Part shown: positions 1 through 6,652 of the stretch, in pieces
Numbering within the stretch: the stretch's first letter is position 1
How the letters are laid out: each line of letters begins with the position of its first letter
DNA from: DASRJX01 sp035649235
GTDB lineage: Bacteria > Acidobacteriota > Polarisedimenticolia > Gp22-AA2
Reading direction: 5' to 3'
Length of the DNA: 6,734 bases
NCBI GenBank assembly: GCA_035649235.1
Contig: DASRJX010000051.1
Coordinates: forward strand, 1-6,734
The notes under the pieces: generated by a model
Database searches by the model: none
What the model was told of the DNA's origin: nothing
What the model saw: the letters and a program-made list of their open reading frames with translations, nothing else
Program-made: the position numbers and the translations under genes

Positions 1-116
1 CGCGCACTCTCCATCAGGTCGAAGCGGAACGCGAAAACTAGCACACGGTCGAGAGCAGTGTCAAACCGATGCGGCCTTGAGCCACACCCGGGGGCGAGGC
101 GGAGGGGGAGGGGCCG
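1..116. other. Gene-free window edge
   Basis: This stretch lies downstream of the kinase stop codon. I see no supportable gene and no hairpin followed by a T-run that would act as a terminator for the kinase. At the very edge a plus-strand frame is open from base 3 to a TAG at 39-41 (12 residues, RTLHQVEAEREN). A minus-strand frame is also open from a possible GTG at 44 out of the window. Either could be the end of a neighbouring gene, but about 40 bases cannot decide between them. Bases 88-116 are strongly purine-rich (G and A) on the plus strand. Confidence 0.4.
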
Positions 117-2771
117 TCAGGGGTGCGCGAACTCGCTCATCCAGTTCTCGACCATCATGATGCCGCTCTTGTCCATCCCCTCCTCCACCGCGTGCGCGAC
201 CAGGAAGCGGTCGTCCTGGGGGGAGACGTCGAAGCCGGGAGGCCAGCCGAAGATGAGGCCCCATCCCGACGGCTTTCTCGTGAACAGCGGTCGAGGCGCG
301 GAAAGCCGCAGGTCGGGCGCGGTCGTGACGTCGACCTGCATCAGCGTCATTCCTTGCGCGTAATAGAGGTGGTCTCCCCGGCGGCTCCAGCGCGGCCAGA
401 AGCCGCCGGCGGTCGAGACCTGCCACTTCCCTTCGGCTCCGGGGAAACGCTTGATGTAGATCTCTTCCGGGCCGCTCTCGTCCGAGACGTAAGCGAAGAA
501 ACGCCCGTCGGGCGACAGGCGCGGCCAGAGCTGCTGCCCTGGCGCGTCCACGAGGGTGACCCGCTTGCCGTCGCCCTGGAGGTCGAGATAGAAGAGGTTG
601 AAGTTGCTCTCCTTGTCCGAATCGGCGAACAGGAGATATCGGCCGTCCTGCGAGTAGGAGGCCCCCCAGCCGGGACCGATCGGCTTCGCGTCCCCCCCTC
701 CGTCGGCCGACTTCATCATCAGTTTGAAAGGAACGTTCGTCCCCTCGGCGTACACCAGTCGCGTGCCGTCCTTCGACCAGGCGGCCGGCGTGAACGACGC
801 GGCGTTGGTCGAGAGGCGCGTCCTCGTCCCGCGCTCGGTGTCGTGGATCCAGATGTCGCTCACCTCGTTCTCCGTGGCCGCAATGGCGACGTAGCGCCCA
901 TCAGGCGACACCTCCGGGAAGGGCCACTGCTCCTGGGGCGGCCCAACCTGCCCGAGGACCTTCCCGGATCGATCGCGCCACTCGAGCTGGGTCACCCGGG
1001 AGGCGGCGCCCTCGACGTAGACCAGGGTCCCGTCATCCGAGACGCTCGGCACGTCGCCGTTGGGAACGACCATGAACGGCTCTCCCGTGACCTCGTGACG
1101 CGCCAGGGAGAAGGGCAGGGCCCAGACGCCGGCATTGCTCGGCTGGCGCCGGTACAGGATGTGCCCCGTCGGCGAGTATTGCGGGAACCAGATGTCCTGG
1201 CCGTCGATCTTGAGGAGGTCCTTCCGCTTCCCCCCGGCGTAAAGCACGAGCCTGTCGGGCCGGCCGCCCTGCTTGTGGCTCGCGAACAGGACGCCGCTCC
1301 CGTCGGGGAGCCAGGAGGGCTGGTGGAAGTCGGTCTCGGCCGCCTCGTCGACCTTGAGGATCTCCTCGACATCCCCTCCCAGGGCGGACACCTGGTACAG
1401 GCCCGCCTCGCCCCGCGTCAGGACGATCTTCCCGTTGGCTCCCCACGACGCGCCGCACCCTCCCGTGATCAGCCCGTGAAGGTCGGCGATCACGCTGCTC
1501 TCCCCCCCTCCGGCGGAGGCCTTCCAGAGCTTCCCTGAAGCAACGTAGCCGACGAAGGCGCTGTCGGGGGACCAGAAGATCAGGGCCGGCTCGACGAGAG
1601 TCGGGATGACCGCCGGCTCGAGCCGCGCCAGCCTCCGGATGACAATCCTTCCGTCCTCCACGTAGGCCACGGCCCGACCGTCGGGAGAGATTCCGAGCTG
1701 CCGGCCATGTAGACCGGAGTGGAACGCGCTGTGCGACGGCAGCTCGAAGCGCCGGACCGGCCTGTCGGGGGGTGCCGGCGCCAACAGGCGCAGGAGGCCG
1801 GCCGTTGCGGCGACGGAGAGAGCCGCGGCCCCGACCACCAGGGCGATCGTCCTTCGGGCCTGCGGTCGCGGCGCTGTGGCCGGTGTCGTCGCCGTCTCCT
1901 CGGCGGCGCCGGAGAGCGTCTCCTCCAGGACGAGGCGCGCCTCACCGATGTCGCGCAGGCGCCGGCGCGGGTCCTTCTCCAGGCAGCGGCGCACGAGCCC
2001 GCGGACGCGCTGCGGGACGGACGGCGGCAGAGCGCCGATCTCGACCGGAGCCATGATCACGGCTGCGAGCAACTCGGACACCCCGTCTCCTGTGAACGGC
2101 CGGCGTCCCGCGAGCATCTCGTAAAGAAGACAGCCGAAGGCCCAGATGTCGGCACGGCGGTCGACCGGCCTTCCCTTCGCCTGCTCCGGGCTCATGTAGG
2201 CCGCGGTCCCGAGGATCATCCCGACCCGGGTCGCGGCCGGCGTCGTCAGGGTCGGCGACATCGAGGCGGCGCCGGAGCCCATCGGGTCCGGCTCGAGTGC
2301 TTTCGCCAGGCCGAAGTCGAGGATTTTCACTTTGCCGTCGGGGGCGATCTGGATGTTGGCCGGCTTCAGGTCGCGGTGCACGATGCCGCTGTCGTGCGCG
2401 GCCTCGAGCGCCTCCGCGAGCTTCAGGGCGATGCCGAGCGCCTCGTCGATCGGGAGCGCGCCCGCCGACAGCCGATGGGCCAGATCGATACCAGGGGCCA
2501 GCTCCATCGCCAGGAAGTGGACCCCCTCCGACTGATGCAAGCCGTGGATGGTGGCGATGCCGGGGTGGTTCAGTGAGGCCAGGACCTTCGCCTCGCGCTC
2601 GAAGCGCGCGAGCCTGTCGGGGTCCGCCGCGAACAGGTCGGGCAGGACCTTGATCGCCACCTCGCGGTTGAGCGCCGTGTCGAGGCCTTTCCAGACGACA
2701 CCCATGCCCCCCTCGCCGATCTTCTCGACCAGGCGGTAGTGGCCGAGCATCCGGTCCGGTGCGAGATCCAT
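117..2771 (-). CDS. Membrane-anchored Ser/Thr protein kinase with C-terminal beta-propeller sensor domain
   Basis: This 884-residue protein is a Hanks-type (PknB-like) kinase that transfers ATP phosphate to Ser/Thr of target proteins. Residues 12-285 form the kinase domain. It shows a glycine-rich loop G19-E-G-G-M-G24, VAIK with Lys41, helix-C Glu60, HRDLKPAN with catalytic Asp134, DFG at 152-154 and the SPE motif at 194-196, so every key catalytic residue is present. It is an RD kinase. Its activation segment (152-196) carries several Ser/Thr (169-181) that could be autophosphorylated. An Ala/Thr/Pro linker (287-306) leads to one hydrophobic helix at about 308-330. The rest (about 340-884) is a series of SPDG-type blades and is predicted to be periplasmic. 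I chose the ATG at 2771 because kinase homology begins at residue 9-12 and the open frame upstream is antisense to nothing recognisable and lies inside the peptidase gene. The start has no clear Shine-Dalgarno, and Met8 (2750) is an alternative. It begins 14 bp after the peptidase stop, which suggests an operon with coupled translation. The substrate and ligand are unknown. Confidence 0.93.
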   Translation of the reverse strand: MDLAPDRMLGHYRLVEKIGEGGMGVVWKGLDTALNREVAIKVLPDLFAADPDRLARFEREAKVLASLNHPGIATIHGLHQSEGVHFLAMELAPGIDLAHRLSAGALPIDEALGIALKLAEALEAAHDSGIVHRDLKPANIQIAPDGKVKILDFGLAKALEPDPMGSGAASMSPTLTTPAATRVGMILGTAAYMSPEQAKGRPVDRRADIWAFGCLLYEMLAGRRPFTGDGVSELLAAVIMAPVEIGALPPSVPQRVRGLVRRCLEKDPRRRLRDIGEARLVLEETLSGAAEETATTPATAPRPQARRTIALVVGAAALSVAATAGLLRLLAPAPPDRPVRRFELPSHSAFHSGLHGRQLGISPDGRAVAYVEDGRIVIRRLARLEPAVIPTLVEPALIFWSPDSAFVGYVASGKLWKASAGGGESSVIADLHGLITGGCGASWGANGKIVLTRGEAGLYQVSALGGDVEEILKVDEAAETDFHQPSWLPDGSGVLFASHKQGGRPDRLVLYAGGKRKDLLKIDGQDIWFPQYSPTGHILYRRQPSNAGVWALPFSLARHEVTGEPFMVVPNGDVPSVSDDGTLVYVEGAASRVTQLEWRDRSGKVLGQVGPPQEQWPFPEVSPDGRYVAIAATENEVSDIWIHDTERGTRTRLSTNAASFTPAAWSKDGTRLVYAEGTNVPFKLMMKSADGGGDAKPIGPGWGASYSQDGRYLLFADSDKESNFNLFYLDLQGDGKRVTLVDAPGQQLWPRLSPDGRFFAYVSDESGPEEIYIKRFPGAEGKWQVSTAGGFWPRWSRRGDHLYYAQGMTLMQVDVTTAPDLRLSAPRPLFTRKPSGWGLIFGWPPGFDVSPQDDRFLVAHAVEEGMDKSGIMMVENWMSEFAHP

Positions 2772-2785
2772 GGGTCGAGGGCTGA

Positions 2786-4738
2786 TCAGCGGGTGCCGGC
2801 GGTCGCCGCGTGCGGCTTGATGATCTCTCCCAGGACGTCGGGTTTTGTGCTGTCCCGAACCAGGGCCGGATAACGCGGTCCGTCCTTGTACTCGACGGGG
2901 TAGGTCTTGATGAACTCGCCGTTCTCGGCCAGGATCTCGAGTGTCGAGGCCTTCTCCTTGGCGAGCCGCACCGCGTCTTCCAGGACGCGGCGGGTGAAGC
3001 GCCGCCCGTTCACGGCGACCATCTTCATCCCGGGGGCCAGGCCGGCGCGCGCGGCGGGCGAGCCGCCGAGGACGTCCTCCAGCACGGCATCCTTGTTGAC
3101 CAGGATCCCGAGGGAGAAGCGGGCGTCGGTGATGTCGTCCACGTCCTCGCGCGATTTGAGCAGGGGGGGCTTGTCGGGGACGTACGCGAGGCGCCAGCCG
3201 CCGGCCTCGACGCCGCCCAGGGGGGCGTGCGGGCGGACATTCTGGATGCGCTCGTCGAAGAACCCCTTCCAGTCGTAGGGCGCCACCTGGCCGAGCGCCG
3301 CGTAAACCTCCTCCGCCTTGTACGGGCGGACCTCCGGCTTCGAATCGGCGCCGCCGTGGAACGCTTTGCAGAAATCGTCGAGCGAGCGCTTCCCCGCCGT
3401 CAGCTTCCTGATCAGGGTGTCCGCCTCCAGCCAGATGAGGGTCCCCTCGTCGTAGAAGTCGACGCTGCGGCGCATCGAAGCCCAGGCATCGTCGGCGTCG
3501 TACAGGATCTGCGCCGAGGTGGCGGTGTCGACCAACGGCCGCCACTCGCGGCCGGGGCGGTTGTCGAGGGTTGCGGCACCCCAGGCGAGGTCGTCCCGGA
3601 ACTCCTCCTCCGTCCTGAGGCCGCTGCGCGCGGTCAGGATGTCCCCCAGGTAGTTCGTCAGCCCTTCGTAGACCCACAGCATGCTGCTGTCCACCGGCTG
3701 CCTGTAGTCGGGCCTGATCAGCCCTTCCGGCCGGCGGTACTTCCCGTTCCAGGAGTGCACCATCTCGTGCGGCAGGAGGCCGGCGTGCAACACGCGGCGG
3801 TCGTCGTCAGTAAGGCCCCGCTCCCGGATGCGGTTGTCGCTCGACTGGTGGTGCTCCAGACCGAAGCGCGCCACATGGTCGCTCAGGGTCAGAAGGAAAT
3901 GGTAGCGGTCATAGTGGCGAGCCCCGAACAGGGTCACCGTCTCGGCCACCAGGCGCTTGTAATGCTCGATCACCTCCGGCTTGGGCTGCAGCGCCTCCTC
4001 CGAATCCGCCGCCAGGTGCAGGAAGGCGGGCCGCGGGTCGCCGGCCGGCGACAGCGGGATGGTCTTGAAGTACGCGCCCGCCAGGACCGGGGAGTCGACC
4101 AACGTCGTCAGATCGACCGGCTTGAAGCGGACGGGGCTGGTGCCGGGTGGCTGTCCCTCGCCCGAAAAGGTGTCCGAGGGCCCGCCGTCACCGGCCTCGA
4201 GGGAGGTGCCGTGCTTCCAGCCCAGGGGGAGCCGCAGGTCGGCCTGGAACTGGACGTCGTTCGCCTTCGGCCCGGCCGGATAGAGCAGGAGCTGATGCCA
4301 CGACAGGACGAGGAGGTTGGCCGTCGCCGACCCCCCCGAGGTGAATCCATCGGTCGAAGACGGCGTCGCGAAGTCGATCTCCGCCTCGATAGCGGACGCT
4401 CCGCTCGGCACCTCGACGTGGAACTGATACATGTCGGCGGGGTCGCGCCGCCAGGCGAGCGTCTTCCCGCCCGCCGTCACCCGCAGCCCGACGATGTCGA
4501 CCACCGGCCCCGTCGGCCCATGCTCCCCCGGCATCCACTTCGGATAGACCAGGGTGAGCGGCCCCGGCTTGGCCGGGATCTTGAGATGCGAGTGGAGGAT
4601 GTGCCTCGGCGCCTCCCGCGCGTCGACCGACAGCAGAACCGGCTCCTCAGCCAGCGCCATAGCACTCGCGCCGACGCCCAACAACAGAACGACGAGCACA
4701 CGTAGCCCAACCTCGGGACAACGCCTCAGTTTGCGCAT
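2786..4738 (-). CDS. Secreted M61-family metallopeptidase (glycyl aminopeptidase-like) with PDZ domain
   Basis: This 650-residue protein is a zinc aminopeptidase-like enzyme of family M61. Residues 1-30 are a Sec signal peptide: a basic n-region, a hydrophobic core at 14-29 and a likely cut after ALA (30). This places the mature enzyme in the periplasm or outside the cell. A beta-rich N-terminal domain (about 33-225) precedes the catalytic domain. That domain contains GLEH at 293-296, the zinc motif HEMVH at 324-328 followed by SWNGKYRRPEGL, and the presumed third zinc ligand Glu358 in WVYEGLTNYLGD. These are the family hallmarks. A PDZ domain spans about 540-615 (SPAARAGLAPGMKMVAVNG). Length and domain order match the family. 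The ATG at 4738 is the first possible start, because an in-frame TGA lies six codons upstream, and it gives a complete signal peptide. Ribosome-binding sequence is weak. The kinase gene follows after 14 bp. The exact peptide substrate is not predictable, although known members prefer N-terminal Gly or Ala. Confidence 0.93.
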   Translation of the reverse strand: MRKLRRCPEVGLRVLVVLLLGVGASAMALAEEPVLLSVDAREAPRHILHSHLKIPAKPGPLTLVYPKWMPGEHGPTGPVVDIVGLRVTAGGKTLAWRRDPADMYQFHVEVPSGASAIEAEIDFATPSSTDGFTSGGSATANLLVLSWHQLLLYPAGPKANDVQFQADLRLPLGWKHGTSLEAGDGGPSDTFSGEGQPPGTSPVRFKPVDLTTLVDSPVLAGAYFKTIPLSPAGDPRPAFLHLAADSEEALQPKPEVIEHYKRLVAETVTLFGARHYDRYHFLLTLSDHVARFGLEHHQSSDNRIRERGLTDDDRRVLHAGLLPHEMVHSWNGKYRRPEGLIRPDYRQPVDSSMLWVYEGLTNYLGDILTARSGLRTEEEFRDDLAWGAATLDNRPGREWRPLVDTATSAQILYDADDAWASMRRSVDFYDEGTLIWLEADTLIRKLTAGKRSLDDFCKAFHGGADSKPEVRPYKAEEVYAALGQVAPYDWKGFFDERIQNVRPHAPLGGVEAGGWRLAYVPDKPPLLKSREDVDDITDARFSLGILVNKDAVLEDVLGGSPAARAGLAPGMKMVAVNGRRFTRRVLEDAVRLAKEKASTLEILAENGEFIKTYPVEYKDGPRYPALVRDSTKPDVLGEIIKPHAATAGTR

Positions 4739-4815
4739 GCCCCGGAGCCTATTTCACCCCACCCCGAGGAGTCAATGCAGAGGAGGGAATGCATGCGAGA
4801 CGTTCGCGACGGGGC

Positions 4816-4844
4816 CCCTGCGCGCTGGTCTTGAGCGCGCAGGG
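4816..4844. repeat. Inverted repeat, 11-bp perfect stem, 7-base loop
   Basis: The arms CCCTGCGCGCT (4816-4826) and AGCGCGCAGGG (4834-4844) are exact reverse complements around the loop GGTCTTG. The stem is very GC-rich and should fold stably as RNA or as extruded DNA. No T-run follows on either strand, so it does not look like a standard Rho-independent terminator. It is the first of three hairpins in the intergenic region. Confidence 0.8.
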
Positions 4845-4867
4845 CGGAGCGAACGAAGCCGAGGCGA

Positions 4868-4885
4868 GCGGCGCGCGAGCGCCGC
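4868..4885 (+). repeat. Inverted repeat, 7-bp stem with GCGA tetraloop
   Basis: The arms GCGGCGC (4868-4874) and GCGCCGC (4879-4885) pair perfectly around GCGA. In plus-strand RNA this loop fits the GNRA class, which is unusually stable and a common tertiary-contact motif. The opposite strand would give a TCGC loop, so if the element works as RNA the plus strand is the likelier one. The flanks carry a 7-base direct repeat GCGGAGC at 4844-4850 and 4884-4890. Confidence 0.65.
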
Positions 4886-4892
4886 GGAGCCG

Positions 4893-4928
4893 TCCCCCGC
4901 GAGGCGGGGGGTCGGGCCCCGGGGACCC
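4893..4928. repeat. G/C-run inverted repeats (two overlapping hairpins)
   Basis: CCCCCGC (4894-4900) pairs with GCGGGGG (4904-4910) around the loop GAG. The next bases add a competing stem, GGGTC (4909-4913) with GACCC (4924-4928), enclosing the self-complementary CCCCGGGG (4917-4924). The two stems share bases 4909-4910, so they are mutually exclusive. No T-run follows. With the two upstream hairpins this makes an extragenic block of about 113 bp dominated by secondary structure. Confidence 0.6.
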
Positions 4929-4960
4929 TCGCCGCTCATGCACCTCGCGCAGTTGCGCTG

Positions 4961-4969
4961 TGGCAAAAT
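4961..4969 (+). promoter_or_regulatory. Possible extended -10 promoter element for the 4996 gene
   Basis: TGG followed by CAAAAT reads as TGn plus a hexamer matching TATAAT at four of six positions. Transcription would then begin near 4976, leaving a leader of about 20 bases that includes the ribosome-binding site. No convincing -35 hexamer lies 16-18 bp upstream, which is tolerated by extended -10 promoters in model species. If correct, the hairpin block lies upstream of the transcript rather than in it. This is weak evidence in a genome whose promoter rules are unknown. Confidence 0.25.
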
Positions 4970-4981
4970 GCCCCCGTTCAG

Positions 4982-4988
4982 AGAGGAG
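4982..4988 (+). promoter_or_regulatory. Ribosome-binding site of the 4996 gene
   Basis: AGAGGAG is a good Shine-Dalgarno match and ends 7 bases before the ATG at 4996. It decides the start: the same frame stays open upstream to 4789, but only the 4996 start has both this site and a signal peptide directly after it. Confidence 0.75.
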
Positions 4989-4995
4989 CCATTCG

Positions 4996-5481
4996 ATGAG
5001 AGCACGCCTTGCCCTTCCACTGGTTCTCGGTCTCGCCCTGCCGCTCGCAACCGCCGCGGAGAAGTCCGATCCGTCCTGGGAGAAGCTGAAATCCCTCGTC
5101 GGCGAGTGGGAGGGGACGGTCGGGGGGAAACCGACCCACGCCACCTACGCTCTCGTCTCCAACGGAACGGCGCTCATGGAGACGATGGAGACCGACGACG
5201 CGACCCAGATGGTGACCCTGTACCACCCGGACGGGTCGAGCCTCCTGATGACGCACTACTGCGCCATGGGGAACCAGCCGCGGATGCGCTCCAAGGGACT
5301 GAAGGACGGCCGGATCGACTTCACCTACGTCGACGCGACCAACTTGAAGGCTCCGGGCGAGCACCGGATGACCCGGGTGGTCTTCAGCTTCCCCGACTCC
5401 GGCCACCTGGTCCAGGACTGGACCTCGAAGGAAGGCGCCAAGGACGTCGTCAGCCACTTCGAGTTCGCGCGCAAGAAGTGA
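4996..5481 (+). CDS. Small secreted protein, lipocalin-like/DUF1579-like, function unknown
   Basis: This 161-residue protein begins with a Sec signal peptide: MRAR, then a Leu/Ala-rich core to about residue 18, with a likely cut after Ala21. The mature part is about 140 residues. It opens with WEKLKSLVGEWEGTVGG (28-44), the LxGxWxG-type start typical of small lipocalin-like or DUF1579-like beta-barrels. Alternating hydrophobic and polar stretches follow, as expected for an antiparallel barrel. A well-defined segment HYCAMGNQPRM (87-97) contains the only cysteine, Cys89. There is no lipobox, membrane helix or recognised catalytic motif. I infer a periplasmic protein that binds a small hydrophobic ligand, but the family assignment rests only on this opening motif and on size. 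It is divergent from the peptidase operon and ends 7 bp from the convergent porin stop. Secretion and start are well supported, the biochemical role is not. Confidence 0.85.
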   Translation: MRARLALPLVLGLALPLATAAEKSDPSWEKLKSLVGEWEGTVGGKPTHATYALVSNGTALMETMETDDATQMVTLYHPDGSSLLMTHYCAMGNQPRMRSKGLKDGRIDFTYVDATNLKAPGEHRMTRVVFSFPDSGHLVQDWTSKEGAKDVVSHFEFARKK

Positions 5482-5488
5482 CTCCTGC

Positions 5489-6652
5489 TCAGAAGCTCAG
5501 GACGAAGGAGAGCCGGTAGATGTTGTCGTCGAGGTCGACCGGCCGCTCGTGGCTGTCGACGTGGTCGAACTGGATCTTGCGGTCGTGGCCCGTCGTGAAC
5601 CAGGTCAGGCCGGCCGTCCGGGCGTGGATCTCGGAGGTCTCAGGCGCTCGCTCCGTGTTGATCTCCTCGTAGCGCCCGACGATCTGGAACCGCCCCGGGC
5701 CGACGTGCCACGGGAGCAGGAGGCCGGCCTGCGCATAGCCTCCGTCGATGGAGCGCGTCGCCAGGCCGTCCGTGTCGTAGTCGTCGCGCCGCTCCAGCCA
5801 GGCCGCCTCCGCCGTCAGGGCCCAGCGTCCTTCCGCGAACGGCTGATCGTAGTAGGCGTCCACCGCCCAGGCCCGATAGGAGCGCGTCTCGGTCGTGAAC
5901 GCGGCGTCGTCGCGTGAGTCGAGGCGGCCGTTCTGAGCGTCCCCCTGGACCCCCACCTGGAGGATCTTCTTCTGGCCCAGCGTCGTGCCGGTCAGCCCCA
6001 TTCCTGGCTCGGTGTTGAACCAGTTCCAGGAGAGGCGCGCCGCGCCGCGCAGGCTGCTGCGGGTGTTGGTGTCCTCCTGATCCGATCCGTCGAAGACGCC
6101 CGCCCGGTACTGCAGGCCCTTGTGATTGCCCCAGATCATCCCTCCCTGGTCGCGCGAGCCCTCGATGGCGGGCCGCAGCGAGACGACCGGCGATCGGTCG
6201 ACCAGCAGCTGGTTGAAGCCCGACGCCAGGTTCTGCCGCAGGAAGGGAATCTTGAACTGTCCGGCCACCAGCTGCAGCGCCGCGTTCCGCTTGTAGAGGA
6301 TGTAGGCGTCCTTGAACCGGAACCCCGCGTCGTCCCTCAGCACCTTGCTGCCGATATTGTCCTGGCCGACCTGGAACACGATCTCGACGGCCTTGCCGAT
6401 CTGAGCCCGCATCACCAGGCGCGCCCGGCGGACGAACAGGTCGGAGATGTTCTCCTCCTGGACCGGAGGGGGCATCGTGCTGGACCCTGGAAGCGAATCA
6501 GGACCGCTGTAGGTCGCCCAGGCCATCAGGCGCAGCTCCAGATCGAGCTTGACCTTCTCGTTGTCCGCGACCACAACCGCTGCCCGGGCCGGAAGCGCCG
6601 CGCCCAGCAGGACGGCCAAGGCCACAAGCCACCTCGAGCCCCGATCTCTCAT
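5489..6652 (-). CDS. Outer-membrane porin, phosphate-selective porin O/P (OprO/OprP-like) family
   Basis: This 387-residue protein is a predicted beta-barrel channel for passive entry of small, probably anionic solutes. Residues 1-24 form a Sec signal peptide with a clear ARA cleavage site. The mature chain is rich in alternating strands with aromatic ends. It carries the family-like segment GQFKIPFLRQNLASG (131-145), a VRRARLVMRAQIG strand (74-86) and the RYEEIN strand near 327-332. It ends in LSFVLSF with a C-terminal Phe387, the signal used by the BamA assembly machinery. The length is near that of OprP-family members. The name does not prove phosphate selectivity: I cannot see the OprP lysine ladder, and no phosphate transport or regulation genes are nearby. 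The start has a good ribosome-binding site. The gene is converging on the 161-residue secreted protein with 7 bp between stops, so each transcript must run into the other gene or stop inside it. Confidence 0.88.
   Translation of the reverse strand: MRDRGSRWLVALAVLLGAALPARAAVVVADNEKVKLDLELRLMAWATYSGPDSLPGSSTMPPPVQEENISDLFVRRARLVMRAQIGKAVEIVFQVGQDNIGSKVLRDDAGFRFKDAYILYKRNAALQLVAGQFKIPFLRQNLASGFNQLLVDRSPVVSLRPAIEGSRDQGGMIWGNHKGLQYRAGVFDGSDQEDTNTRSSLRGAARLSWNWFNTEPGMGLTGTTLGQKKILQVGVQGDAQNGRLDSRDDAAFTTETRSYRAWAVDAYYDQPFAEGRWALTAEAAWLERRDDYDTDGLATRSIDGGYAQAGLLLPWHVGPGRFQIVGRYEEINTERAPETSEIHARTAGLTWFTTGHDRKIQFDHVDSHERPVDLDDNIYRLSFVLSF

Noticed and set aside
123..1538. A 471-residue open frame on the plus strand opposite the kinase propeller
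   Set aside because: It is complementary to clear SPDG repeats, lacks recognisable domains and has the biased composition of a codon-shadow frame.
2772..3677. In-frame upstream extension of the kinase by 302 residues
   Set aside because: The extension lies wholly within the peptidase gene in another frame and is Arg/Pro/Gly-rich. Kinase homology begins just after the ATG at 2771.
2810..4705. A 631-residue open frame on the plus strand lying opposite the peptidase gene
   Set aside because: The minus-strand frame has a signal peptide, an HEMVH zinc motif and a PDZ domain. The antisense frame has low-complexity Arg/Gly/Val/Asp-rich composition with no recognisable domain. Long antisense frames are expected at this G+C.
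4748..4775. Possible minus-strand promoter for the peptidase: TTGACT (complement of 4770-4775)
   Set aside because: The -35-like hexamer is good, but the candidate -10 sites are either a poor match at 16 bp (AATAGG) or too close at 13 bp (TGAAAT). It is not strong enough to list.
4816..4928. Rho-independent terminator at the hairpin block
   Set aside because: None of the stems is followed by a T-run on either strand, and the genes on both sides start here rather than end.
4789..4995. In-frame N-terminal extension of the 161-residue secreted protein by 69 residues
   Set aside because: It would run through the hairpin block, gives an Arg/Gly/Pro-rich segment, and would bury the signal peptide inside the protein. 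The 4996 start has a well-spaced ribosome-binding site.
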